DNA from: Istiophorus platypterus
Taxonomy: Eukaryota > Chordata > Actinopteri > Istiophoriformes > Istiophoridae
Length of the DNA stretch: 64,000 nucleotides
Assembly (NCBI GenBank): GCA_016859345.1
Contig: CM029111.1
Span: 14,139,714-14,203,713, forward strand
Direction of reading: 5' to 3'
The translations under genes were made by a program, and so were the position numbers. Below are positions 1 to 11,200 of the stretch, piece after piece; within the stretch, counting starts at the first letter, position 1; each line of letters starts with the position of its first letter. A model generated the notes under the pieces. That model had not been told where the DNA came from. It was given only the letters and a program-made list of their open reading frames with translations, and searched no databases.

Positions 1-1578
1 GTCTCCTTGAAACACTCTTCTCTTCTCCTTCATCTTCCCATCTACCAACCTATCTTTCCATCCGCTGGCACAGCGGGAACTGTTTTTCTCTGTTTAAAAA
101 ATTTGTCTCTATCCTCAAGAGCAAACATTCATGGAACACAAGGTTTCTAGCGACAAATTTATTTATTTTTTTGTCCCGAATCTGTCAAACTTCGTATAAA
201 AACAGAGTTTAGATATTTAACTTTGGTTTATACAGCGTCAGAGATACTCATGCTCAGCTCTTCTAGGATCCCAAAACTCGCAGACTGTCCGCAATGGTAT
301 GCCACTGGCATACAAAACACATAAACAAACACACAAACACACATAGGGCAATAATTGCTGGCACCACAAAATATCTTTTTCTCTGTGTGTGAAAATGCTG
401 CTCTTTTCCCAGCCCCTACACCACTCACACCTCGAAAACACTCCACATACAGCATAACTCCTGGAAAGCTATTAAAAAACAGGCGTGTGACACTGATTTT
501 CTGGTCTATTGGGCAATTCAAAAAAAAAAAAAAAAAAAACGAAATGAGAGGATGAAGAATTAGCCTCATGTGTCATTAACTCACTCCGTCTTATCGTCTG
601 TGCGAAGATATCGTTCACAATTAAGCCGAACTCCGGGCGGCGTCTAAGGTTCGATGGGAAAAATATCGAGCGGCCTAAAAATAAACTCGCTTCCGGTAAT
701 CTCCTGCATCAACTAAAAAAGCCTCTTACAGTTTTTAGTCGGATAGTCTGTCTCTGTCTAATTCTATCTTCTGTTCATCTTTCTCTATCTTTGTAAACTC
801 CCGCATTACTCTGTCCATGGCCCCTCTTTGAGGTTATGCTCTGGTGCCAGCTGGCCCCTCTAGAGTCTTGCCAGTGGCCTTATGTAACCCATCAGGCGGT
901 ATAAACATTTTGAGACTCCCATTCGGCTGAGGTACATAGCCGTCCCTTCAGACTATGCCCCCCCCCAGGAAAAAGGTAACATATTTAAATTGTTTTAGCG
1001 AGTGAGGTGAATTGCTTGTTAACAGATTAAAATTGCAATTAGGGAGGTAGGGCTATGTCACATGAGATGAAATGTATGTCACATTGGAACGATGATCCCG
1101 TTAAAAGGTACAGCCTATAATTCAGAGCCCAAAGACACATCTCCAATCTGTCTGGGTCTAATCTGGGTGACCCAGGCAGAAACGGCAATCAGGTCAAATC
1201 AAAGCCAAGGCAGCTTTGCAAATAGTCTTCTTATCATGCATAATACATCAGTCGAACATCAACAGTCGCCAAACACATGAATACACATGCAACAGCCACG
1301 CTCACGCACACACACGCACATACACAGACACACGCACACACAAACAAAGTGACTCACACGCAGAGGGATTGGGACGGATGTACTCAGCCACATGTGCACA
1401 AAAACACACACTCCTAAACTGCACACAGATGCATCCAGCATCCAGCTGACTGATTTATATCGTGGTGTCTTTTCCTCTGGCTCTCCGTGTTCTCCTGTCC
1501 AGAGTAATCCCACTGCAGTATGCCCAGCAGCCATCCAGCCTCCGACGTGCTGCACTGATCAACGCTCAGTGGTAGCAG

Positions 1579-1579
<1 letters not shown>

Positions 1580-1647
<68 letters not shown>
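1580..1647. repeat. (CA)n microsatellite
   Basis: Nearly perfect CA dinucleotide array of about 68 bases. It produces the Cys-Val or Thr-His open frames seen here, which are not genes. Confidence 0.97.
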
Positions 1648-1650
<3 letters not shown>

Positions 1651-2509
1651 TCCCCGGCATCGTAAAATCCCTCTCTGCATCCCAGATGCATCGGCCAGCG
1701 CAGACATCCCCACAGCAATCTGCTGATGCCTACTACGTGCCGGAGACCAGTGGGGAGAGAGATATAGCACTGTTGATCCTCACCAGCATCATTCATGTAG
1801 TAGTGTAGGTTCAGGTTAATTAAAGCTGAACTCAACCCTGCTAATACTACCTCTTTAAACCCATTCATTTTACTGCCTGTGTGGCTCACTAATGGCTATC
1901 ACACACACCAGACCAGTACCACATCATGTCATGTGCCGCTTTAAACCCGGCTGGGCTAAAAAAAAAAAACAAACAAAAAAACAAACAAACACATTTTACT
2001 GTCACTGCAATCATCAGTGCATGTGGCTGTAAAACTAATCATACCACAAATCTCTCACATCATCGGTTTGATCAATTATGCGATATTTAGTACACGGGAG
2101 CTCGTGGAGCCAACTTTCATGCAGCCAAAGCCAACACACCTGACCAAGCAAACTTTAGAGAGCAACACAGAATTTAAACCTCTCGCTCATGCACAGCACT
2201 GCACCAAAACCTGGTACCCTTCCCATTTTTGGTAAATAATAAACAGGAATTGGAGAAAATATTTACGTTTAGACTCCTTCACAGTTTTCAAAGCGGACTG
2301 TAGTCTCTCCAGCATGGCTCTTTCATTAGAATGCGCTGAAAATAAAAATAAAATATAACTCCGTTTCAGGAGGGTTGATAGGTGTCGAGCTTCACGTGTG
2401 ACGGTCAACAGGAGCTAAAACACAGGTTTGCTGTCCCCTCTGTTGCTCCTCGGCGAGGGAAATGTTCGGTGTAGCGTTTCTCTTAAGCATTCAGAGAGTG
2501 ATAGGGAGT

Positions 2510-2860
2510 ATGGGAGGTGGGAGGTGGGAGGCGGGAGGGAGGGATAGAGAGAGAGAGAGAGGGAGAGAGAGAGAGAGTTTTAATCTGTGGTAAAACCAGA
2601 CCAGACGCTTTTACTGCAGAGTAAAAGGGGTGTGAGGGAGGGAGAGAGGATGAGGGAGGGAGTGGGAGGGAGCTTGTGAGGTGAGGGGGAATGAGAGAAG
2701 AGCGGTGGAGAAAAAGACTGACAAGTGGTAGAGAAAGGGAGAGCTGGGAAGAAGAAGTGATAGAGGAAAAAGGGAGATACGGGAAGACAAAGGGGACTAC
2801 TTTCCATGATGCGACAGAAGTGAAGTGAGGAGGAGGACGAGGGCACGACGATGGAGATGG
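2510..2860. repeat. Purine-rich GA/GGGA tract
   Basis: The plus strand is almost all A and G for over 300 bases. It includes a GA array at about 2547-2578 and repeated GAGG or GGGA units. Such homopurine tracts can form triplex-type structures, which is general knowledge and not shown here. The minus-strand open frame through it (Ser/Pro/Leu-rich) is a by-product of composition. Confidence 0.8.
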
Positions 2861-3284
2861 AGGGTCTGAGGAGGGAGGGAGGGTCTCTGTACTGCAGAGA
2901 CAGGTGCACCCACAACTTTATTCTCGCCATAAAAAAAGCACCAACGTCTGTTCTGCTGGGGCCACGGAGCAAATTGAACTGCATCAGGCTGGAACAGCGC
3001 AGCCAATACGAGTCGCGGGAAGGGGAAGAGGGGGGCAATACATCACAACGATGCTGCGGTTATCCTGCTATTCATAAGCGCTACACTAAGAGCCGATAAG
3101 GTCAGGATGTTATTCGCTTCCCAGACGGAACATAAACAAGGCTCAGCGTCCTGTCAGATCAGGATGGATAGAGAAGCACAGAGCGAGATGGTACTGATAA
3201 TAAACAGTCATTCTGCAAGATACAATAGAGTTCACAAATTGAATTAAAGAGGATATAAAACCTGTAATTAACCTGAAAACTTCT

Positions 3285-3602
3285 TAAAGAAATAGGCCTA
3301 TTCCCTGTCTAGGGTTGGACTGGAAGATTGATACCCCTCTCATGACTGTGCAGTTATTACATTTTGGTTTTTTAATCGGTACAATAACTTAAGTTCAAAA
3401 ATGACACATAGCTTTATGGGGTAGTGAGCTTTGAAGGTGCTACTAAGAGCCAGGCTACCTGTTTCCCCCATCTCCAGTCTTTATGCTTGGCTAAGCTAAT
3501 CAGCTGATTGGCTCTAACATCATATTTACAGTGCAGACACAAGGACGGTATCAATCCTCTCATCTAACTCAAGAAGACAAAAAAAAAAAAACATTTCCCA
3601 AA
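3285..3602. repeat. Percomorph foldback repeat, copy 1
   Basis: The left side carries a GATTGATACC-type stretch with CTCTCATG. The right side carries GGTATCAATC, CTCATCTAACTC and CATTTCCCAAA, roughly the reverse complement of the left. The middle contains the typical GTGAGCTTTGAAGGTGCT and CTTTATGCT..GCTAAGCTAA core. The same signature recurs at 9385-10202, 13530-13880, 22860-23030 and 39592-40010, so this is a dispersed family. Exact ends are uncertain. Confidence 0.75.
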
Positions 3603-4589
3603 GCTTACAGCCTTATTTTAATTTAATTAATAAGCCGAGCCATCGCGCAAGAGATTCTGATTACTGATCCCAAAGACTCTCAAACCCTTTCAGTCAGGTG
3701 CACATATAGTTGCTGACAGCTCATACGCAACCAAAAGGAAAGAAAATACTACCCTATGCCCACAGGAACAAAGGTACAAATGTGTATGTAAAGCGAAACA
3801 GGAGGCGTTTAAAGGTTTTATAAAATCAGGAAAAGGGCTTCCAGTGTGTTAGAGAACAGAATCTTAAGTACAACATGCTCATAAATCTCACAGTGGCTTA
3901 TTAGATTATTAGATAGTGGGCTGCTAACTGTTCCCAGAGTGCAAAATAAGCATGGAGAAGCAGCATTTAGTTACTGTGCACCACAGGAGTAAGTGCTCCC
4001 ATTGATTTTTATCGGTCGCAGGGATGGCTCATCAAAGTAATCGGATGCAGAGGAGATCAGACGAGATATAAAAATTTGTGTAGATGGTTTCCCAATCGTT
4101 GCAGTCTGATATTTCAAAAAAGGAGCTATATGTTGTGGCCACCTAACAAGCACCCACATGTTTCATGGGTGGCGTGTTTGCATTTAGATTTTCAGAAAAG
4201 AGAAAATATAAATCAAATAATTATGGCAAAAGTGCAGTTCATGTCATGTTCTTTCAACAACGTAAATAAATCCCAAAAAAATTAAAAACAAACTTTATTA
4301 GAAAGGGTTAATGATGCATCATGACTCATCCGGTGGCATGTGGCCACGGTGACCACTTTTTAATCTGTAATTACCTAATGGTGCATCTGTCCACAAGGGC
4401 ATCCAAATGAAACCTGTGTCCCTGGGCAGGTAACCAAATGGTTCTATCAGGCCAGAAAAATTTTAACTAATGCCCGTCCAGGTCTGCTTAAGAAAATACT
4501 GTTTTATAAAACTGAACGTGATATATTCAAAGCATTTTAACTTAATAAGCCTGTGGCACAATACAATTTATCCCTTTTTGTTCCCTCAC

Positions 4590-6113
4590 CTTTGCCGTTC
4601 TCCACATCCTGAGAGGCGATGACAAACCCAAAGCCCTCCCCTGGCTTTCTCCTGAGCTCCACGTCGAACCCTCGCAGAGGCCGGATTTGTTCGCCACCCT
4701 GCCTCTCCAGACCCAAGTCAGGCACCGCAACGGCACCGGCCTCGTCCTCCAGGCCCGTGTTGATCCAGTCTTTGGGCTCCATCGTCAGGGTCACCGGAAT
4801 TGACTCCAGGAAACTGGTGCTCTGGATCAGCGAGGAACGGGTTTGGGCCGGGGAGGGAGGAGTGCTGATGGAAGTGCGGGGCACAGGCAGAGCTTCTGGG
4901 AGCACAGCGGAGTCATCTGAGCCCACAGGTGGAGGAGGGGGGCGGAGAAGAGGCGGGGGGAGTCTCCGAATGGAGCCGGGGGAGACGGTCGCATGACAGA
5001 TGCCTAATGATGAGAGAGAAAATAACTGAGATGAATTTAGCCACGGTGAAAAACAGACTTGTTGTCAGTTGCTAAAAATCACTTACTCAACAAAGAATGA
5101 GAATCATTTACCTCCTCTGTAAACCAATAAGATGACTTCTCCCTGTTTGGTGTGTTCTTGGAGAACTGTTTGTACCTGTGAATAAAAACATACAAGTACA
5201 GTGTCTGATTCTGATAGTTTGGTTGTATTTGACACCTTTTAAGGTGGTGTTCACTGCGGATACTGATTTTGACAGTGTACTGGTGCTTTAACATTTTCTA
5301 ACACAGTGGTTAAAAACCAGAGTTCCGGTGAAAAAACAGAAGTATTTTATTTGAGATTATGCTTTTTGGTCTTTTCTCTAAATTTGTCTTTTTCCCCACC
5401 TCTTGGTATCATCTTCTAAACTGATTCAAATAAAACCCTCTGAGACACGGAAATTACACTCTGATTGAACTGATAATAACTCAGCGTTTTAACCCAATAA
5501 CCATGAATTAGTTCAGTTCCCATTATCTCCCTTTATATTGCTTCCCATTCGTTCCCATAGTACCTGTGCAAAGCTAAGACTCTGGACATCAGCTCCGTTG
5601 ATTTTGACAATAGCATCCCCTGGCTGCAGAGAGTTGCACTGCTTCCTGTCCCAGACTCTTTTCACTATGCTCATCCTGCCTCCCGGGCCACCGGCCGTCA
5701 CGCTGAATCCGAGGCCCCTGTCTCCTTCGGTCTGAGCCAAGGCCACCGGCACCAGCTCCCCTCCGCTGCCGACCCCGCTGCCAGCGCTCATCGCCCCGGG
5801 GGAGGAAACGCTGCTGGGGCTCGCGGTGGGGCTGGTGTTACCATGGAAACCGTTGAAGCTGCGGTGGTGGGGGGCGTCAGGGGTTGGAGGAGGTCTGAGG
5901 TGGGAGGTCTGCGGTCTGAAGAGGCGGGACTGGGTGCCATGGGGGCCGCCGGGGGAGGACGATGGCCTCCTGGGTGACTGGGGCAGGGGAAGCCGGGACC
6001 CTGACAGGGTGCAGGTGGACAGGTCGCTCTCGGACGACTTGGACGTGCCGTAATGTAAAGGATGGGTGGGTGTCGAAAGGGAGTTATTGTTGTGATTACG
6101 AATCATTGATGCC
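4590..6113 (-). CDS. magix: MAGI PDZ2 and start of PDZ3 (6113-5564, 5175-5112, 5003-4590)
   Basis: The first exon holds a Ser/Pro/His-rich linker and most of PDZ2 (GLGFSV, CNSLQPGDAIVKING, VQSLSFAQ). The 64-base exon finishes PDZ2 with VILLVYRG. The third carries a Pro-rich linker, the conserved MAGI segment ESIPVTLTMEPKDW, then RGFDVELRRKPGEGFGFVIA, the first strands of the next PDZ. It ends ENGK in phase 1 at a GTGAGG donor. I call this PDZ3 because of the preceding conserved linker; its FVIAS resembles PDZ4, so the number is less certain than the family. Confidence 0.88.
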
Positions 6114-8173
6114 CTGATGAGGAAGAGTAAGGGGAAATGGAATCAACACAAGTACCGTAAGTCTTTGCCTTGACACATGCTCCTATAATGAAATGTCTAA
6201 TTTTGCAACTAATGATTATATTCATTATCGATTAGTCATCTAATCATTTTCCAGATTATTTATTATACCTATAAATATTTTTAAAAAATGGTTAAAATTG
6301 CTCATCACAAATTCCTAGAGCCAAAACTGAGGAAATTAAAATCTGTTGACCAAAACCTAAAGACATTTCGTTGACCATGAAAAAAAAGGAGCAAATCCTC
6401 AAATTATAGAAGCTGGAACATAATTTGGCATTTTTTTCTTGAATTCCTGATCTGCCACTTTAGCCTGTTAAAGATTAACCACAGTTATAGACAAGATGCA
6501 TCTCCTCTAACTATATGAACAAAACCTTGACCATTACAGGATTGAATGGAATTTCTCACTGAGACAGACAGATCTGTCTTCATTTGAAAAACTGAATTTG
6601 AAATTACCGGTGAACGTTCAAATGATACTGAAATCCAATACTGGTCAAAATTATTTTAATATAACACTTAAAAAGGGGCATTTCAACTTCAAATACATGC
6701 CGTCAACTGATACAATGTCTGCAGTGTGACGTGTAGGTTTTACCTGTGCGAACCGATCGCAGACACAACCTCGCTGTCACTCTGGCTGGCCATGGTCGGG
6801 TCGAGGGACTGCAGCCTGGCCAAACTTCTCACGGAGCGAGGCGGGCGCACGGGGGACGAGGAGACGGCGTTGCTGATACTGGAGCGCCTGTGCGAGGGCG
6901 CCTGTCTGATGGCGAAAGACTTTGCATTCCCGTTGGCGTCCAGCGTCACCCCCGGCTCCATGTAGCTCCCGTCGCCGTGGACCCCGTTAAAGTTGAAGCG
7001 CTGGGTGTGGGGGCTGGGTGTCCGGAGGCGAGGAAGCTGGTGAAGCGGCTGAGGCTGGGTGGTGGTGGGCAGCAGGATGGGGTCCCCGCCGTCCAGTAGC
7101 CCCAGCGGGGGCTGCTTGGGACAACCGTCTGGGTTGTAGAGCATGGGATACCCTCTTCTAACCTCCACGTCCACGCTGTGGCCCACAGGCACTGACTTCA
7201 GCATCTCTACCACCTCCTTGTGGGACACTCCCAACACGCAAACGTCATTGATGTACACTAGGATGTCCGCTAATAAAACATGAACGAAAGAACATGGACA
7301 GAGAAATCTTTACAACACGATTATTATAACACTTTGCATTTTTAATCATCTTTGGCAAAATTCAACACCTGTGTACTTTTGCGGTTGCTCTGAAAGTCTG
7401 TTTACATCTCACAGCTTTAACTTTTTTGACCATTTTCATAGGCTTGAGTGTGCAGATAAGTGTCATTTGCAAATGAAACACCGTCTGTGTGTTTTGCGTG
7501 GGCGTGGACTAATCCAACCAACTAATCCCTCTAAACCAGCCTATTAACATATATGAACTAGATCGGCCCCTGCAGAGACAGCCTGTGCTATCTGCTATCT
7601 GCCCGTATGGGGCAATTGTGTGCGGCGCGTGAACTGGATGCGCACCGCTGCGTATGCATATGCTATCATAGCTAGATTATGTTGTGCTCGCCCTGAGGAT
7701 TAAGCACTGTTGGTGAGTTATACTTGCTGCGGGAGATCGGAAAATTCCAGAAGTATAATCCCAAAGAGTGGAGATAGGGGACAACAGAAACTGACTGTTA
7801 AAACACATCACTGATTGAAGTATTTTCTTTTTAAAACACCCATAGTTAAGGTCTGCAGCTATAACAAGACTATTATTATCACTAATAACATGCTGGTAAG
7901 TGATATCTTTTTTCAAGCAAGACATTTCTGCCAAGCTTCCCCTGCAGTAGCTGTCTCCAGATTTGTTTTATTTCTTACCTGTGTTGAGAGCCGAAGGTCC
8001 ACTTGCAGTCACGCTGTAGACCTGCAGGAACTCTCTTGGCCTGCTGCCCCCCACGATGTTGAAACCAAACCCTCTGGATCCCTTGGTCAGGTGTGTGTGC
8101 ACGGGGAAACCCCGGAGCTCCCCGGGCTGATCTGTGAACCCTGGCAGTCAAGGAAAACACATGGAAACATACG

Positions 8174-8208
<35 letters not shown>

Positions 8209-11200
8209 AGATAACGATGATGCTCGCAGTCCCGTGTGTTTATACAACTTAATGGTTTGAACTGATGGGTCTCAGGAGTGAGGGAGAAGAGAGATAGAGA
8301 GAGTAAGGACATTGCAACCTGATCGCCAGATGGCTTTTAACAAAAAAAAAAACAACTTTTGGTGAAAAGATTGCATTAAAAGCAGAATCCATTACAGACT
8401 AAAATCATCAACCCTGATCCATTTACACTGACCCAAGTTAGCGCCGTTATATTAGTTGTTTGTTTTTTTTTGTTCGCTGTCACTCTTTTTGTTCGCATCA
8501 CCTTTTACCTCTATGAAAAACGTTATTGCACCGATTTAGTTTTTCCTTCTTGTTTTTAGCCCTTTGCCTGCAAAGTGGTTGCAGGGGCAGCAGTTGTGTC
8601 ATGTTGTGTTAATTTGTCCACCCTGCCACATCATGACAGTGTACGTTTGGATTCCAGTAGTCCCGGATTTTCACATTAGTCCCTTCACAGGCCGGTAACT
8701 CCGGCCGCGATGGGGATTATGTCACCGTCTGCTGGGGAGAGCAGCGTACTGCACCTTTACAGGGACAAGCTGGGATCACAGCGCAATAACAGATGGGCTT
8801 CTCGCAGCTTACAAGCGGGCATGTCGGACAGACATCAGAAAACTAGATGATGTCCATGGTCAAATTTTTTAAAAATTTGAGTTGCAGGTCACGTGCGGTC
8901 CACGTGTCGACCCCTGCCGGAGCCTCAGCGGCGAGTCTGGCCCTCTGCCAGCAGCTCTGAGCTTTAGGCCTTAATCACTTACACGTCTCTGTTCAGCTAA
9001 AAGCTCATTCCATCTCATTTGACTCTAACAAGCCTGCTGTGCCTGTTACTTCCGTCCTTAACAAAACATGTAGCTTCACTGAGGCTGCTCAACAGTCAAA
9101 TGTGTCACCGGTGCTTCGAATGATTACATCCAGAAATAGAGGTGGGGGGGGGGGTGAACAAAAGAGCCTCACATTCGTTTTTGTAGACTGTCTCCCTGCT
9201 TGAGGCTCGGGGACTCTGCCAGCTGGTTCTCTTTGGGCTGCGACTTGGAGAGACAAAGGTGGGGAAAGGAAAAGAGAGATATTGGATATAATATCACAGC
9301 ATTGGAATTTACCAGGGTCGGAACAGAGATGAGCCCACGTGCCGCTAACAGTAGCAGCTCTACCGTATTCAGAGCATGTTTAAAGTAATAGTTTGACATT
9401 TTGGGAAACAGGCTTATTTGCTTTTTTTTCCCCCTGAGAGTTCGACCAGAGGATCGATGCTGCTCTCGGTGCTGTCCATTAAATATGAATCTGGGGCCAG
9501 GGGACGATTAGCTAAGCTTTGCATAAAGACTGTAAAGGTTGAGGGGGGGGGGTGTTACCCTGGTTCTATCTAAACATAGAAAAATCTGCCTACCTGCGCC
9601 TCCAAAGCTCAGTCAATAACATGCCATAGCTTGTATTCTAATCTGTACAAAAACCGAAGGGGTTCCTGCATCGAAGTCTGATTCCATTTCAAGTAGTGTA
9701 TTAGTGTAACATTGTTTTCCTCCCCTTCAAATACTATTTCCTGTACCGCTGACCTACGTGGATGTGGTTGGCACTCGCTTCACGTTATTGTCAGGCATAA
9801 GTGATTGGGTTACGGTCGGGTCAGGTTAGGGTCAGGCATAGCAGGAGGAGTCTGGTCAGGGATGGGAATACGTTTGAGCCCAGAGCAGAGGAGAAACCCA
9901 AATCGGTTGGGAAACCAAAACTCAGCTTCGGGTGGTGATGACAAGACCACAACTTGTTGTTTTTACACTCTAGTTTTTGTGCCAATTAAAGAAATTGAAT
10001 TAGTGAGCTTTGGAGGTGCAGGTAGGTTTTCCCTCCAGGCAGAACCAGGCTAACTGGTTCCCCCTGTTTCCGGTCCTTATGCTAAGCTAAACTATATCTC
10101 CTCGCCTCAGCTTCATATTTATCAAATGGACATGAGTGGTATCGACCTCTCGTCACCAAACTCTCTGCGAGCCAGCAGATGAGCGTATTTCCTGAAATGT
10201 AAAACCGTTCCTTTGCCAGATTTGTGAAGACCAGGTAGACACTCACTCTATGTAATGACACTCCCCCGGGTCACTGAAGGCCTGCTCCCAGTGATCGGGC
10301 ATCACAGCTCTCACCCTGGCGCCGCTTCTGCTGCCGATGATCCCGTTCTCTATGGCACAACCATCCCCGCCGCTGCTGGAGGCCCGGGGCCGACCGGGGA
10401 AGCGGTGGCCAGGGAGGACGCTGCTGCTGATACCCGCGGAGCCCCCTGCGATGATGGCAATAAGATGGAGGGTTAAGAGTCTGAATCAAGCAGCGATCTA
10501 TTATCAAAGAGACGCAGTGGTTGGAAAAGTTTCTCTCGCAATCGCAATCACCGGATGCTGGGAATTCCATTGAGGGTTCTCAGACAAGAAGGCCTGCGGT
10601 CAGCATCTTAGCCCGCTCTGGCCTCCCTCTAAGGAGGCAGAGTGTGTGACCGTGCATGCCGTACCACCAGGAAGAGGAGAAATAAGCATATTTTCTGCAT
10701 AGCTGTCCTTGGAGCTGTCCTTCGGGCTGCGAGCTCCAGCGACGATCTGTGAGACATGGGGGCGTCCCGAGTCCTGCTGCACACGACAAGCGCTGCCAAC
10801 CCCGTCCACCCACGCGGTATCGCTTCAGAAAATGACTCAGCAGAGGTCAGGGTGTTGGATGGCTCTCTCTCCCACTCCATCCCGCCTGCATCCTGCATTC
10901 GACCCTCCAACCCCGCCCCCAACAGTCCCGGCTGCCTGCTGCCTTACCTGCCTGTTTGGAGCGCATCCCTAACTATTTGGATCTCTGCCTGCCTGCGTTT
11001 CTCACCTCCCACTCTACCTGCCTCTCCCTTATCTTCTGTACCATACTGGCTCCCTGCTTCCACCTTTCCTAACACTCGGCCTCCCTTCCCACCTGCCTCG
11101 ACACAACCCTATTGTCGCTGCCTTGCTCTCTTAGCCCAGTCAGGTTTTCAGCTCTTGCGTTCTGGTTTTCTTGCTGCCGTCACTTCTCCAACACTGCCTT

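Larger units (their letters stand above)
1..4589. other. Intronic or 3' flank of the MAGI-type gene; no exon found
   Basis: I found no convincing exon on either strand. The last MAGI-type exon ends at 4590 with a normal donor in the middle of a PDZ domain, so this stretch is probably a large intron with the 3' exons beyond the left edge. It holds an A-tract near 520-538, a (CA)n array at 1580-1647, a GA-rich purine stretch at about 2510-2860, and a fish repeat copy at about 3285-3602. Open frames here run through simple repeats or lack any recognisable domain. Confidence 0.6.

Noticed and set aside
1259..1889. Open frames on both strands across 1259-1889
   Set aside because: They run through a (CA)n array, giving Thr-His or Cys-Val repeats, and the flanks have no domain or splice context.
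2580..3038. 152-codon minus-strand frame, Ser/Pro/Leu-rich
   Set aside because: Its composition follows from the purine-rich plus strand. There is no domain, and it does not continue the MAGI PDZ3 sequence expected here.
9169..9399. Minus-strand frame giving SQPKENQLAESPSLKQGDS
   Set aside because: The same bases in another frame complete the WW domain (TSWQSPR) with correct splice phase, so this frame is a shadow of the real exon.
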